A DNA stretch of 64,000 bases from Cohnella sp. OV330 (GTDB lineage: Bacteria; Bacillota; Bacilli; Paenibacillales; Paenibacillaceae): positions 1-64,000 of the forward strand of contig NZ_FOKE01000018.1 of NCBI RefSeq assembly GCF_900112065.1, written 5' to 3'. Below, piece by piece: positions 56,686 through 64,000 of this stretch (positions within the stretch are counted from its first letter, which is position 1; the number at the start of each line of letters is the position of its first letter). Both the position numbers and the translations under genes were made by a program. The notes under the pieces are model-generated. The model was not told where the DNA came from. It worked only from the letters and a program-made list of their open reading frames with translations, and searched no databases.

Positions 56686-58179
56686 TCAGCCGAGCGAAGC
56701 GGCCGTCTCCCGCAGCCGCGAGAGCACGCGGTCGCGCCCGAGCAGCCAGATCGTGCCGTTCAGGTCCGGCCCGTGCATCTGGCCGGTCAGCGCCACCCGG
56801 ATCGGCATGAACAGGCCTTTGCCCTTGGCGCCGGTCTCCGTCTGCACCGCCTTGATGAGCGCCTTCATACCTTCAACCGTGAAGCCCTCTTCGCCGGCGG
56901 CTTCGATCTGTCCCGCGAACGCGTTCAGCACCGTCGGCACCTGCGGATCTGCCAGCACTTCGCGCGCCTCGTCGTCGACTTCGATCCGCTCGCGGACGAA
57001 CAGCTCGGACAGCGGCACGATCTCCGCGCCATAGCGCAGATGCTCGCGCAGCAGCGTCACGAGCGCCGCAGCCCAAGTCATCTCCCGCTCGTCAGGCTGC
57101 TCGGCGATGCGGCCCGCCTTTTTCAGGTGCGGCAGGCACAGCTCGAGCAGACGCTCGGGCGATACGCTTTTCAGATAATGCTGGTTGATCCAGTTGAGCT
57201 TCACCGTATCGAACACGGCCGGGCTCTTGGACAGCCGCTCCGCCTTGAAGATCTCGATGAACTGCTCGCGGGTGAAGATCTCCTCTTCGCCTTCCGGCGA
57301 CCAGCCCAGCAGCGTGATGAAGTTAAACAGCGCCTCCGGCAAGTAGCCGAGACCGTCGTACTGCTCGATGAACTGGACGATCGACTCGTCGCGCTTGGAC
57401 AGCTTCTTGCGGCTCTCGTTAACGATGAGAGTCATATGGCCGAACACCGGCGGTTCCCAGTCGAACGCCTCGTAGATCATGAGCTGGCGCGGCGTGTTCG
57501 TGATGTGGTCCTCGCCCCGCAGCACGTGGCTGATCGCCATCAGGTGATCGTCCACCGCTACAGCGTAGTTGTACGTCGGGATGCCGTCGCGCTTGACGAT
57601 GACGAAGTCGCCGAAATCCTCGGAACGGAACGTGATCTCGCCTTTGACCAGATCGTCGAAGGTATACGTGCGGCCTTCCGGCACGCGAAAACGAATCGCC
57701 GGAATGCGCCCCTCCGCGATCAGCCGCTCCTCGTGCTCCTTCGTAATATCGCGGTACTTGCCCGAGTACGCCGGCGTCTCGCCGCGCGCCAACTGCTCCT
57801 CGCGCTCCGCTTCGAGCTCTTCCTCGGTCGCGTAGCAGCGGTAAGCGAGTCCGCGCTCCAGCAGCTGCTTGGTATACGCGTCGTAAATGTGCAGACGTTC
57901 GGTCTGCCGGTACGGCCCGTAATCCCCGTTATCCCCATGCCGGTCCACGCTCTCGTCCCAATCGACGCCGAGCCACTTGAGATAGGTCAGCTGGCTCTCC
58001 TCGCCGCCCGCGACGTTGCGCTTGACGTCGGTGTCCTCGATGCGGATGATGAAGTCCCCGCCGTGATGGCGAGCGAATAAGTAATTGAAAATAGCGGTGC
58101 GCGCGTTGCCGATATGCAGATGCCCCGTCGGGCTCGGCGCGTAGCGAACCCTGACCTTGCCGGATTGTCCGTTGCTCAT
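56686..58179 (-). CDS. gltX: Glutamyl-tRNA synthetase
   Basis: 497 residues, class I. HIGH-type [12 protein letters not shown] at the start and KLSKR near 250. Probably non-discriminating, as usual in Firmicutes (inference). The start is the second of two ATGs (58179), nine bases after GGAGG. Upstream of cysE by a spacer that holds the repeat array and the T-box promoter. Confidence 0.97.
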   Translation of the reverse strand: MSNGQSGKVRVRYAPSPTGHLHIGNARTAIFNYLFARHHGGDFIIRIEDTDVKRNVAGGEESQLTYLKWLGVDWDESVDRHGDNGDYGPYRQTERLHIYDAYTKQLLERGLAYRCYATEEELEAEREEQLARGETPAYSGKYRDITKEHEERLIAEGRIPAIRFRVPEGRTYTFDDLVKGEITFRSEDFGDFVIVKRDGIPTYNYAVAVDDHLMAISHVLRGEDHITNTPRQLMIYEAFDWEPPVFGHMTLIVNESRKKLSKRDESIVQFIEQYDGLGYLPEALFNFITLLGWSPEGEEEIFTREQFIEIFKAERLSKSPAVFDTVKLNWINQHYLKSVSPERLLELCLPHLKKAGRIAEQPDEREMTWAAALVTLLREHLRYGAEIVPLSELFVRERIEVDDEAREVLADPQVPTVLNAFAGQIEAAGEEGFTVEGMKALIKAVQTETGAKGKGLFMPIRVALTGQMHGPDLNGTIWLLGRDRVLSRLRETAASLG

Positions 58180-58204
58180 GTCCATGCTCCTCCCGTTCCC
58201 GTCC

Positions 58205-58684
58205 TTATGCTTCCTTCGCGAGCAAGACGACCGCTTGCGCGGCGATGCCCTCTCCCCGGCCCGTGAAGCCGAGCCGCTCCGAGGTCGTCGCCTTCACGTT
58301 CACTTGATCGGCATTCGCGCCGAGCGCGCGCGCGATCACGTCGACCATCGCGGGAATATGCGGCGCCATCTTGGGCGCCTGGGCGATGATCGTCGCGTCT
58401 ACGTTGCCGAGCCGGTAGCCGCGCTCCGTCGCGAGCGCCCATACCCGTTCGAGCAGCACGACGCTGTCCGCGTCCTTGAAGGCCTCGTCCGTGTCGGGAA
58501 AATGCTTGCCGATGTCGCCGAGCGCCAACGCCCCGAGCACCGCGTCGCTGATCGCATGCAGCAGCACGTCGGCGTCGGAATGGCCCAGCAGTCCCTTTTC
58601 ATATGGAATGTTCACGCCGCCGATGATGCATGCGCGCCCTTCCGTCAACTGATGCACGTCAAAGCCTTGTCCGACTCTAATCAT
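58205..58684 (-). CDS. ispF: 2-C-methyl-D-erythritol 2,4-cyclodiphosphate synthase
   Basis: 159 residues. Metal-binding DVHQL near residue 8 and the [10 protein letters not shown] motif near 35; [15 protein letters not shown] at the C-terminus. Fifth enzyme of the MEP isoprenoid pathway. Its start overlaps the ispD stop by four bases. Confidence 0.97.
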   Translation of the reverse strand: MIRVGQGFDVHQLTEGRACIIGGVNIPYEKGLLGHSDADVLLHAISDAVLGALALGDIGKHFPDTDEAFKDADSVVLLERVWALATERGYRLGNVDATIIAQAPKMAPHIPAMVDVIARALGANADQVNVKATTSERLGFTGRGEGIAAQAVVLLAKEA

Positions 58685-59385
58685 CCGTTTCGCTCCAATC
58701 CGTCGCGCCGGCGCCGTGCCAGCAGCAATTCAGCGATGGGCAGGTCCTCCGGCGTCGTTATTTTCAAGTTGGAATAATCGCTCTCCACGATGGCCACCTG
58801 GCGGCCGAGCCGCTCCAGCAGCATCGCGTCGTCCGTCGCCTGCGCGCCTTCGCGGCGCGCGCGCTCGTGGGCGTCCATCAGCTCCGCGCGGCGGAACGCC
58901 TGCGGCGTCTGGACCGCCCACAGCAGGCTCCGCTCCGGCGTCGACACGATCATGCCGCCGCCGTCCGACAGCTTGATCGTGTCCTTGACCGGCACCGCCA
59001 GCGCCGCTGCGCCGCTCGCCTCCGCCGCGGCGCAGCAGGCCGCGATCCGCTCCGGCGTCACGAGCGGCCGCGCCGCGTCGTGGACGAGCGCGCCTTCGGC
59101 ACGCAGCGCGGCCAGGCCGGCGTACACGCTGTCCTGCCGCTCGGCGCCGCCGGGGATGACGGCCGTCAGCTTGCGGATGCCGTGCTCGCGCGCGAGCGCC
59201 TCGGCCAGCGCTTCTTCGCCGGCAGCCGCCACGATCACGATCTCGCTCACCGCGGCGCAAGCTTCGAACGCCCCGAGCGTATGCGCCAGCACCGGACGCC
59301 CGTCCAGCGGCAGATACGCCTTGTTCATGCCGGCGCCCATGCGCTTGCCGCTTCCCGCCGCGACGATGACCGCTCCCCAATCCAT
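58681..59385 (-). CDS. ispD: 2-C-methyl-D-erythritol 4-phosphate cytidylyltransferase
   Basis: 234 residues. Nucleotide-binding [19 protein letters not shown] at the start and VHDAARPL around 100; [12 protein letters not shown] near the end. Makes CDP-methylerythritol. The frame opens 47 codons upstream, but MDW (59385) with GAGGGC upstream fits the 232-residue homologue. An ATG two codons before it is the alternative. Confidence 0.96.
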   Translation of the reverse strand: MDWGAVIVAAGSGKRMGAGMNKAYLPLDGRPVLAHTLGAFEACAAVSEIVIVAAAGEEALAEALAREHGIRKLTAVIPGGAERQDSVYAGLAALRAEGALVHDAARPLVTPERIAACCAAAEASGAAALAVPVKDTIKLSDGGGMIVSTPERSLLWAVQTPQAFRRAELMDAHERARREGAQATDDAMLLERLGRQVAIVESDYSNLKITTPEDLPIAELLLARRRRDGLERNG

Positions 59386-59462
59386 GTCCATGCCCTCTTT
59401 CGCCTTGGCATGATCGCGGACAAGCGTCCCCAAAAAACGCCGTCCGCAATCGTGAAGAAGGA

Positions 59463-59482
59463 CGGGACCCCAGCGGGTCCCG
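59463..59482 (-). terminator. Possible terminator between yacL and ispD
   Basis: Perfect 8-bp GC stem (59463-59470 with 59475-59482), four-base loop; on the minus strand followed by TCCTTCTTC only, so weak. Confidence 0.4.
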
Positions 59483-59550
59483 CCCGTATACCCTTCCATC
59501 ATACCCGGTCGGCGTTCATTTTCCAAGAGGGCGTGACAAGCCCTCCCATT

Positions 59551-60657
59551 TTACAAAGCCCGCTCCAGCAGCTTCGGCTTCGCGAAGATCATCCGTCCCG
59601 CAGACGTCTGCAGCACGCTCGTGACGAGCACCTCCATCGTCGTGCCGATGAAGTCGCGCCCGCCCTCCACCACGATCATCGTGCCGTCGTCGAGGTACGC
59701 GACGCCTTGCCCGTGCTCCTTGCCGTCCTTGATGACCTGCACGACGATCTCCTCGCCCGGCAGCACGACCGGCTTCACGGCGTTCGCCAGATCGTTGATG
59801 TTCAATACGGATACGCCCTGCAGCTCGCAAACCTTGTTCAAGTTGAAGTCGTTGGTGACGACCTTGCCGCGCATCGCCTTCGCGAGCTTCACCAGGCGGC
59901 TGTCGACCTCGCCGGTCTCGTCGCCCGGATCCTCGTAGATGAGCACCTTCACGTCCAGTTCCTTTTGAATCTTGTTCAGGATGTCGAGCCCCCGGCGGCC
60001 GCGGTTGCGCTTGAGCAGATCGGACGAATCCGCGATATGCTGAAGCTCTTCCAGCACGAACTCGGGAATGACCAGCGTGCCTTCGATGAAGCCCGTCTTG
60101 CAGATGTCGGCGATGCGGCCGTCTATAATGACGCTCGTATCCAAAATCTTATGCTCCTCGAACCTCGGCGCGTCTTCCGCCGCCGGCTCCGGCTTGCGCC
60201 GGTCGGCGCCCCAGCCCGCCACTTCCTCCTGCTTGCGCAGGCCGATATGCGTCCCGGCGTACGCGAACGCCAGCGCCGTCGCCGCGGAGAGCAGCGCGCC
60301 TACGCGCGGCACCGCGCCGAGATAAGGCATAAGCAGCATCGCAAGGACGAGACCCGTGCCGCCGCCCGCCAGCCCGGCGATCAGCTGCGTGGCGGGCATC
60401 CCCGCGAGCCGGTCGACGCTCCTGCGCAGCAGCTCCGAGAGCGGTCCCGCGCAAGCCGTCGCGACGAGCAGCCCCAACGCGGCGCCGATCCAAGTCGCGT
60501 ATGCGCCGATTCCGCCGCCGTAAGCCGCCGTGCCGAGCGCGTCGCCCATCCAGGACGCGCGGCCGCCGCCGGACGCGCCCGCGGAAGACGCGAATCCTTG
60601 TCCGATCGCTAGCCCGGCGAGCAGCCCGAAGGCTTGTATCAATCGTTTCATCAACAT
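59551..60657 (-). CDS. yacL: PIN/TRAM-domain membrane protein YacL
   Basis: 368 residues. Three or four membrane segments in the N-terminal 130, then a PIN nuclease domain ([17 protein letters not shown], with acidic residues in [11 protein letters not shown] and [10 protein letters not shown]), then a C-terminal TRAM domain ([19 protein letters not shown]). RNase function is probable but not shown in the family. GGGAG eight bases before ATG 60657. Neighbour order (ispD, radA, disA) matches B. subtilis. Confidence 0.92.
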   Translation of the reverse strand: MLMKRLIQAFGLLAGLAIGQGFASSAGASGGGRASWMGDALGTAAYGGGIGAYATWIGAALGLLVATACAGPLSELLRRSVDRLAGMPATQLIAGLAGGGTGLVLAMLLMPYLGAVPRVGALLSAATALAFAYAGTHIGLRKQEEVAGWGADRRKPEPAAEDAPRFEEHKILDTSVIIDGRIADICKTGFIEGTLVIPEFVLEELQHIADSSDLLKRNRGRRGLDILNKIQKELDVKVLIYEDPGDETGEVDSRLVKLAKAMRGKVVTNDFNLNKVCELQGVSVLNINDLANAVKPVVLPGEEIVVQVIKDGKEHGQGVAYLDDGTMIVVEGGRDFIGTTMEVLVTSVLQTSAGRMIFAKPKLLERAL

Positions 60658-60874
60658 AAGTATCACTCCCAAGAATAACCTGATTTGCTACCAGTATGGT
60701 CCAATTCCGGCCGGCTTAATCCTGTCCCGGGCGAACTTGAGAGGGAGAAAAACGTAATTTTAAAGTTCATGCTCCGTTCATCGTCGCGAGGTAAGCTGGC
60801 GCTGATTATCTCCTTGCAAGACCTCTGGATTCAAGCATGAAAGGACTTATATATTATTCAGAGGAGCGTGCCCT

Positions 60875-60940
60875 TTGAACAGGGGCGAAAGGCGCGGTCG
60901 CGGCGGTCGCGGAAGCCGGTCTTATGGAAGGCAGGGATAA
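60875..60940 (+). CDS. Possible small Arg/Gly-rich peptide
   Basis: TTG start, eight bases after GAGGAG, 21 codons, TAA stop: MNRGERRGRGGRGSRSYGRQ and one more Gly. RG/RGG-like composition. It lies in the 458-bp gap 60658-61115, which otherwise shows only the promoter of the next gene. Composition and length mean it may be chance. Confidence 0.25.
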   Translation: MNRGERRGRGGRGSRSYGRQG

Positions 60941-61044
60941 TCATTCGTTCGACGCGAAGGCGGGCCTGACCCGCGGGGAGCGCTGACCTGGTCGTCCGTC
61001 TTCCGGACATTCTGAAAAAGGCTTAATTCTCCTGACGCAACGCT

Positions 61045-61073
61045 TTGTAATACCCGTGCCCTTGCTCTATAAT
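61045..61073 (+). promoter_or_regulatory. Promoter of the 61.1-kb gene
   Basis: TTGTAA (61045-61050), 17 bp, TATAAT (61068-61073), 42 bp before the ATG. Confidence 0.72.
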
Positions 61074-61115
61074 GAGTTCTAAGCAACGCCAATACGGGCA
61101 ACCGAGGTGGATGGA

Positions 61116-61511
61116 ATGAGCGCGCCAACACTGCAGGAATTTCAGGAGCAGGTGTCTGAGCTTTTGCTACGTCACCGCAGCTTGCTGGATGTCATGACCA
61201 AGTACAGTCAGTCGAACGCTTCGGTCAACCGGGCTGTGTCCAAGTCCATCACCGAATGCGGATGCATCGAGCTGAGCGCCAAGCAACAGGGCTTCTCCCC
61301 CGATCTGGAACTGGACGAGGCCAAGCGCCAGACCAAGTCCCACATGACGGGCGAGCTCTGCGAGCAATGCGCCGACATCATTCGTTCCGAGATGGGCAAG
61401 AACCTGTTCTATCTGTCCGCTTATTGCAATCTGCTTGGCGTCAACCTGGACGAAGTCGTTACCAAGGAATCGGAAAAGTGCAGCACGCTCGGCTGGTTTA
61501 ACCTGACCTAG
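61116..61511 (+). CDS. Conserved protein of unknown function
   Basis: 131 residues, soluble, largely helical, with ITECGCIEL (Cys-Gly-Cys) and GELCEQCADI (C-x2-C), and a final Cys in KCSTLGWF. The helical and acidic pattern recalls MazG-like all-alpha NTP pyrophosphatases (DUF1573-named proteins in Paenibacillus annotations come to mind, but I am not certain of that name). The Cys residues could bind metal. GAGGTGG precedes the ATG. It has its own promoter and a terminator shared with pssA. Confidence 0.75.
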   Translation: MSAPTLQEFQEQVSELLLRHRSLLDVMTKYSQSNASVNRAVSKSITECGCIELSAKQQGFSPDLELDEAKRQTKSHMTGELCEQCADIIRSEMGKNLFYLSAYCNLLGVNLDEVVTKESEKCSTLGWFNLT

Positions 61512-61536
61512 TTCAGGACGAACGTCGCGTCAAACT

Positions 61537-61580
61537 AAAAAAGCCGTCCCGACGCCGATATGGCGAAGGACGGCTTTTGT
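61537..61580. terminator. Terminator after the 61.1-kb gene
   Basis: Perfect 11-bp stem (61539-61549 with 61568-61578) flanked by an A run and a T run. Serves the plus-strand gene and perhaps pssA from the other side. Confidence 0.85.
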
Positions 61581-61638
61581 GTCGTCGGTAAGAGATTAAG
61601 CTTCAGCGAGCGAACGCCGCCGAACCGCTGCGGAACGC

Positions 61639-62379
61639 TTACGCGCCGCGACGCGGTCGTTCCTCGTTCTTGCGCCGTTTGCGGCGCAGACGCTTGTAGG
61701 CGCCGGAGAACAGGCGCTCAACGTTTTTTTTTAGGCCCCAAAGCGCGTAGAGGAGCAGCATCACGAGGATGAAGTTCGGGATCGCGCGCGGGAACATGAA
61801 CGCCAGGATCACCGCGGCGACGACGACAAGCGGCACGGCCCAGATCGCGGCCTTCGGCAGCCCGAGCTTCTTGAAGTTCGGGTACTTCAGGCTGCTGACC
61901 ATGAGGAAGGACAGCGCCAATGTCGCGACGAGCAGCAAGTACACGTGCAAATCGTTGTGGAACAGGGCGAGCGTAGCCAGCACGCCGCCGGCCGCCGGAA
62001 TCGGCAGTCCGATGAAGTAGCCGGGAATGCCCTCGATCACGTTGAAGCGGGCGAGCCGCAAGGCGCCGCAGATCGGGAAGATCGCGGTGATGATCCACGC
62101 GAGCGCCGGATTGACGTCGGTGAAGGCAGCCTGGTACATGATGAAGGCCGGCGCGACGCCGAACGAGATGACGTCCGACAGCGAATCCAGCTCCTTGCCG
62201 AACTCGCTCTGGACGTTCAGCGCCCGGGCCACCCGGCCGTCGAGGCCGTCGAGCAGCATGGCGATGATCACGAGCAAGGCCGCGCCGTCCGCGCGGTCGT
62301 TGAACGCCAATATAATCGATAATACGCCTAAAAATAAATTGCCTATGGTGAACAGGTTCGGCAATGACTTTGTAAACAT
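61639..62379 (-). CDS. pssA: CDP-diacylglycerol-serine O-phosphatidyltransferase
   Basis: 246 residues with about seven membrane segments. CDP-alcohol phosphotransferase signature DGLDGRVARALN...GKELDSLSD (D-G-x2-A-R-x8-G-x3-D-x3-D) near residue 44-70. Makes phosphatidylserine from CDP-DAG and serine. The C-terminal 30 residues are very basic. GAGGTG before the ATG. Confidence 0.94.
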   Translation of the reverse strand: MFTKSLPNLFTIGNLFLGVLSIILAFNDRADGAALLVIIAMLLDGLDGRVARALNVQSEFGKELDSLSDVISFGVAPAFIMYQAAFTDVNPALAWIITAIFPICGALRLARFNVIEGIPGYFIGLPIPAAGGVLATLALFHNDLHVYLLLVATLALSFLMVSSLKYPNFKKLGLPKAAIWAVPLVVVAAVILAFMFPRAIPNFILVMLLLYALWGLKKNVERLFSGAYKRLRRKRRKNEERPRRGA

Positions 62380-62523
62380 TGGACTTCACCTCTACTTTAC
62401 TATACCCGATCGAGCCGATCGCCAACGCTTGAGACGAAATGGCCCAGGCGGGCTAGTCTAAGAGCCGACTGCAAGCGGATGCAGATATCGTCTCCGCAGG
62501 CAACATTCCCCATTGTATGATGC

Positions 62524-63618
62524 CTATATCTGTCTGTCAATGAACACCTGATCCCGGATTCGCTTCAGTCCGTCGCGGATCGCGCGGGCGCGGACTTCTC
62601 CGATGCCGTCTACTTCGTCCAGGTCCTCGATCGACGCTTGGGCGATATGCGTCAGCGCGCCGAAGCGATCGACGAGATTGTGGATGATGACGGCCGGCAG
62701 CCGCGAGACTTTCCCCAGGATCCGATAGCCGCGGGACGGCAGTCCCTCCTCGGCCACGGCGCTCAGCGACACGTAGCCCAGCAGCCGGATGATCAGCACC
62801 GAATCCAGCAGTTCGTCGGAGCTCAGCTTCTTGAGCGCGTGCTGAATCTCGCGGATGCGCTCCTCGGAGGCATCCTTCGCGTAATCCTTGAGCAGCAGGC
62901 GAGCCTCTTCTTCGGCATGGCCGACCAGCTCCTCCAGCTGCATGTTGATCAAACGGCCTTCGTTGCCCAGCTCGAGCACGTACCGCTTGATCTCCATCCG
63001 GATGCGCAGCACCATCTCGGCTCGCTGCAGGGCATAGACGACTTCGTGCATCGTCACCTGATTCTCGAACTCCAGCGCCGACAGGTCCGTCAGCGTCTGC
63101 GTGTAGACCGCCCGGTACCGCTCCAGCGTCTGGATCGCCTGGTTCGCCTTCGTCAAGATGACCGCCATGTCTTTGAGCGCATAGCGCAGTTGGCCTTGGT
63201 ACAGGGTGATGATATTGCGCCGTTGGGAAATGGAGACGACGAGCTGCCCGGTCTGCTTGGCCACCCGCTCCGCGGTGCGGTGCCGGATGCCCGTCTCGAT
63301 CGAGGAGATCGACGGATCGGGAATCAGCTGCGTATTGGCGTACAAGATCCGCTTGGCGTCCTCGCTCAGGATGATCGCGCCGTCCATCTTGGCGAGCTCG
63401 TACAGATAGTTCGGGCTGAAGTCGCAGTTGATGGAAAAGCCGCCGTCGACGACCTCCATCACCTCCGGCCCATAGCCCACGACGATGAGCGCGCCGGTCT
63501 TGGCGCGCAGCACGTTCTCGAGTCCGTCGCGCAGCGGCGTGCCCGGCGCGACCATCCGCAGCAGCTGGTTCATGACGTCCTGCTGCTCGCGTTCTTTGTC
63601 TTTGATCTCCTTCGTCAC
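62524..63618 (-). CDS. disA: DNA integrity scanning protein, diadenylate cyclase DisA
   Basis: 364 residues. N-terminal DAC domain with the DGA (KMDGAIILS) and RHR ([11 protein letters not shown]) motifs that make c-di-AMP; helical spine; C-terminal helix-hairpin-helix ([16 protein letters not shown]) for branched DNA. GTG start with GGGGG ten bases upstream. Directly follows radA. Confidence 0.97.
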   Translation of the reverse strand: MTKEIKDKEREQQDVMNQLLRMVAPGTPLRDGLENVLRAKTGALIVVGYGPEVMEVVDGGFSINCDFSPNYLYELAKMDGAIILSEDAKRILYANTQLIPDPSISSIETGIRHRTAERVAKQTGQLVVSISQRRNIITLYQGQLRYALKDMAVILTKANQAIQTLERYRAVYTQTLTDLSALEFENQVTMHEVVYALQRAEMVLRIRMEIKRYVLELGNEGRLINMQLEELVGHAEEEARLLLKDYAKDASEERIREIQHALKKLSSDELLDSVLIIRLLGYVSLSAVAEEGLPSRGYRILGKVSRLPAVIIHNLVDRFGALTHIAQASIEDLDEVDGIGEVRARAIRDGLKRIRDQVFIDRQI

Positions 63619-63632
63619 GCGATCCGTTCCCC

Positions 63633-64000
63633 CTATTCCAATGCCGCCTTGAGCGCTTCGGCCACAGATTTGACGGGTACCAGCCGGATGCCCGCGGGCG
63701 GCTGCCAGCCCTTCATGCTCGCTTCGGGCAGGATGACCCGCTTGAAGCCGAGCTTGAGCGCTTCCTTGACGCGCGTCTCGGCGCGCGAGACCCCCCGTAC
63801 CTCTCCCGTAAGCCCCACCTCTCCGAAGACGACGTCGTCGGGCTTGGTAGCCAGGTCGCGAAAGCTCGACGCCAGGCTGACCGCGGCGGCCAGATCCGCC
63901 GCCGGCTCATCCAGCTTGATGCCGCCGGCGACGTTCACGTAGGCATCCTGATTTTGAAAAAACATCCCCATGCGCTTCTCGAGCACCGCGATCACGAGCG
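63633..64000 (-). CDS. radA: DNA repair protein RadA, 3' part
   Basis: The frame is open to the window edge; about 122 C-terminal residues are present, so the gene is cut by the window. They form the Lon-like C-terminal domain ([39 protein letters not shown]). The RecA-like ATPase core and zinc finger should lie beyond the right edge. Order radA-disA is as in B. subtilis. Confidence 0.95.
   Translation of the reverse strand, partial: LVIAVLEKRMGMFFQNQDAYVNVAGGIKLDEPAADLAAAVSLASSFRDLATKPDDVVFGEVGLTGEVRGVSRAETRVKEALKLGFKRVILPEASMKGWQPPAGIRLVPVKSVAEALKAALE

Noticed and set aside
56233-58080. Plus-strand frame of 615 codons through the repeat array and gltX; also a 153-codon minus-strand frame over the array
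   Set aside because: The array keeps any frame open because the unit is 17 codons; the rest is antisense to gltX. No ribosome site. The 17-residue peptide repeats are a by-product of the DNA repeat.

Overview
The window is a chromosomal core segment of a moderately GC-rich, spore-forming Firmicute, most likely Paenibacillaceae (Paenibacillus/Cohnella type). The gene order closely follows the Bacillus subtilis rrn-proximal region: sporulation and germination genes (pdaB, kbaA, gerD, salA, cwlD) beside the S10-spc-alpha ribosomal cluster, then str, rpoBC, rplKAJL, nusG-secE-rpmG, sigH, and the yacP-rlmB-mrnC-cysS-cysE-gltX-ispF-ispD-yacL-disA-radA block. Almost everything is on the minus strand. 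Only pdaB, gerD and one uncharacterised gene near 61.1 kb are confidently on plus.

Layout. 1-290: tandem promoters and antitermination-type leader of an rRNA operon that leaves the window to the left. 289-5.7 kb: sporulation cluster. 5.8-7.8 kb: cysH-sat sulfate-assimilation module. 7.8-9.8 kb: rplM-rpsI and truA. 9.9-25.4 kb: complete S10-spc-alpha cluster, rpsJ to rplQ, with secY, adk, map, a KOW protein, infA and rpoA. 25.5-27.4 kb: a chemoreceptor gene between tuf and rpsJ. 27.5-32.3 kb: str operon (L7Ae-like gene, rpsL, rpsG, fusA, tuf). 32.4-37.9 kb: accessory island with a Fur-box-controlled siderophore-uptake operon and an ABC-2-type exporter pair, separating rpoC from the str operon. 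38.1-45.9 kb: rpoB-rpoC. 45.9-50.3 kb: rsmC-like methyltransferase, rplL, rplJ, rplA, rplK, nusG, secE, rpmG. 50.4-56.2 kb: sigH, rae1/yacP, rlmB, mrnC, cysS, cysE with a cysteine T-box. 56.3-60.7 kb: a 51-bp hairpin repeat array, gltX, ispF, ispD, yacL. 60.7-64 kb: an uncharacterised plus-strand gene, pssA, disA and the 3' end of radA.

Function. Most of the window makes ribosomes and RNA polymerase. The RNA regulators are a cysteine T-box before cysE-cysS, an L10-type leader with an attenuator before rplJ-rplL, and a nested-hairpin leader before rpsJ whose family I cannot name. The accessory content (sulfate reduction, chemoreceptor, iron uptake, exporter) sits at operon boundaries and usually has its own promoter and terminator. 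I found no insertion sequence, prophage, CRISPR array, tRNA or clearly new multigene system. The most unusual items are the hairpin repeat array at 56.3-56.6 kb, the rpsJ leader, the overlap of the sat terminator with the cwlD ribosome-binding site, and the iron island between rpoC and rpsL. Coordinates and motifs come from reading the sequence; family names are from memory of known proteins, without any database search.
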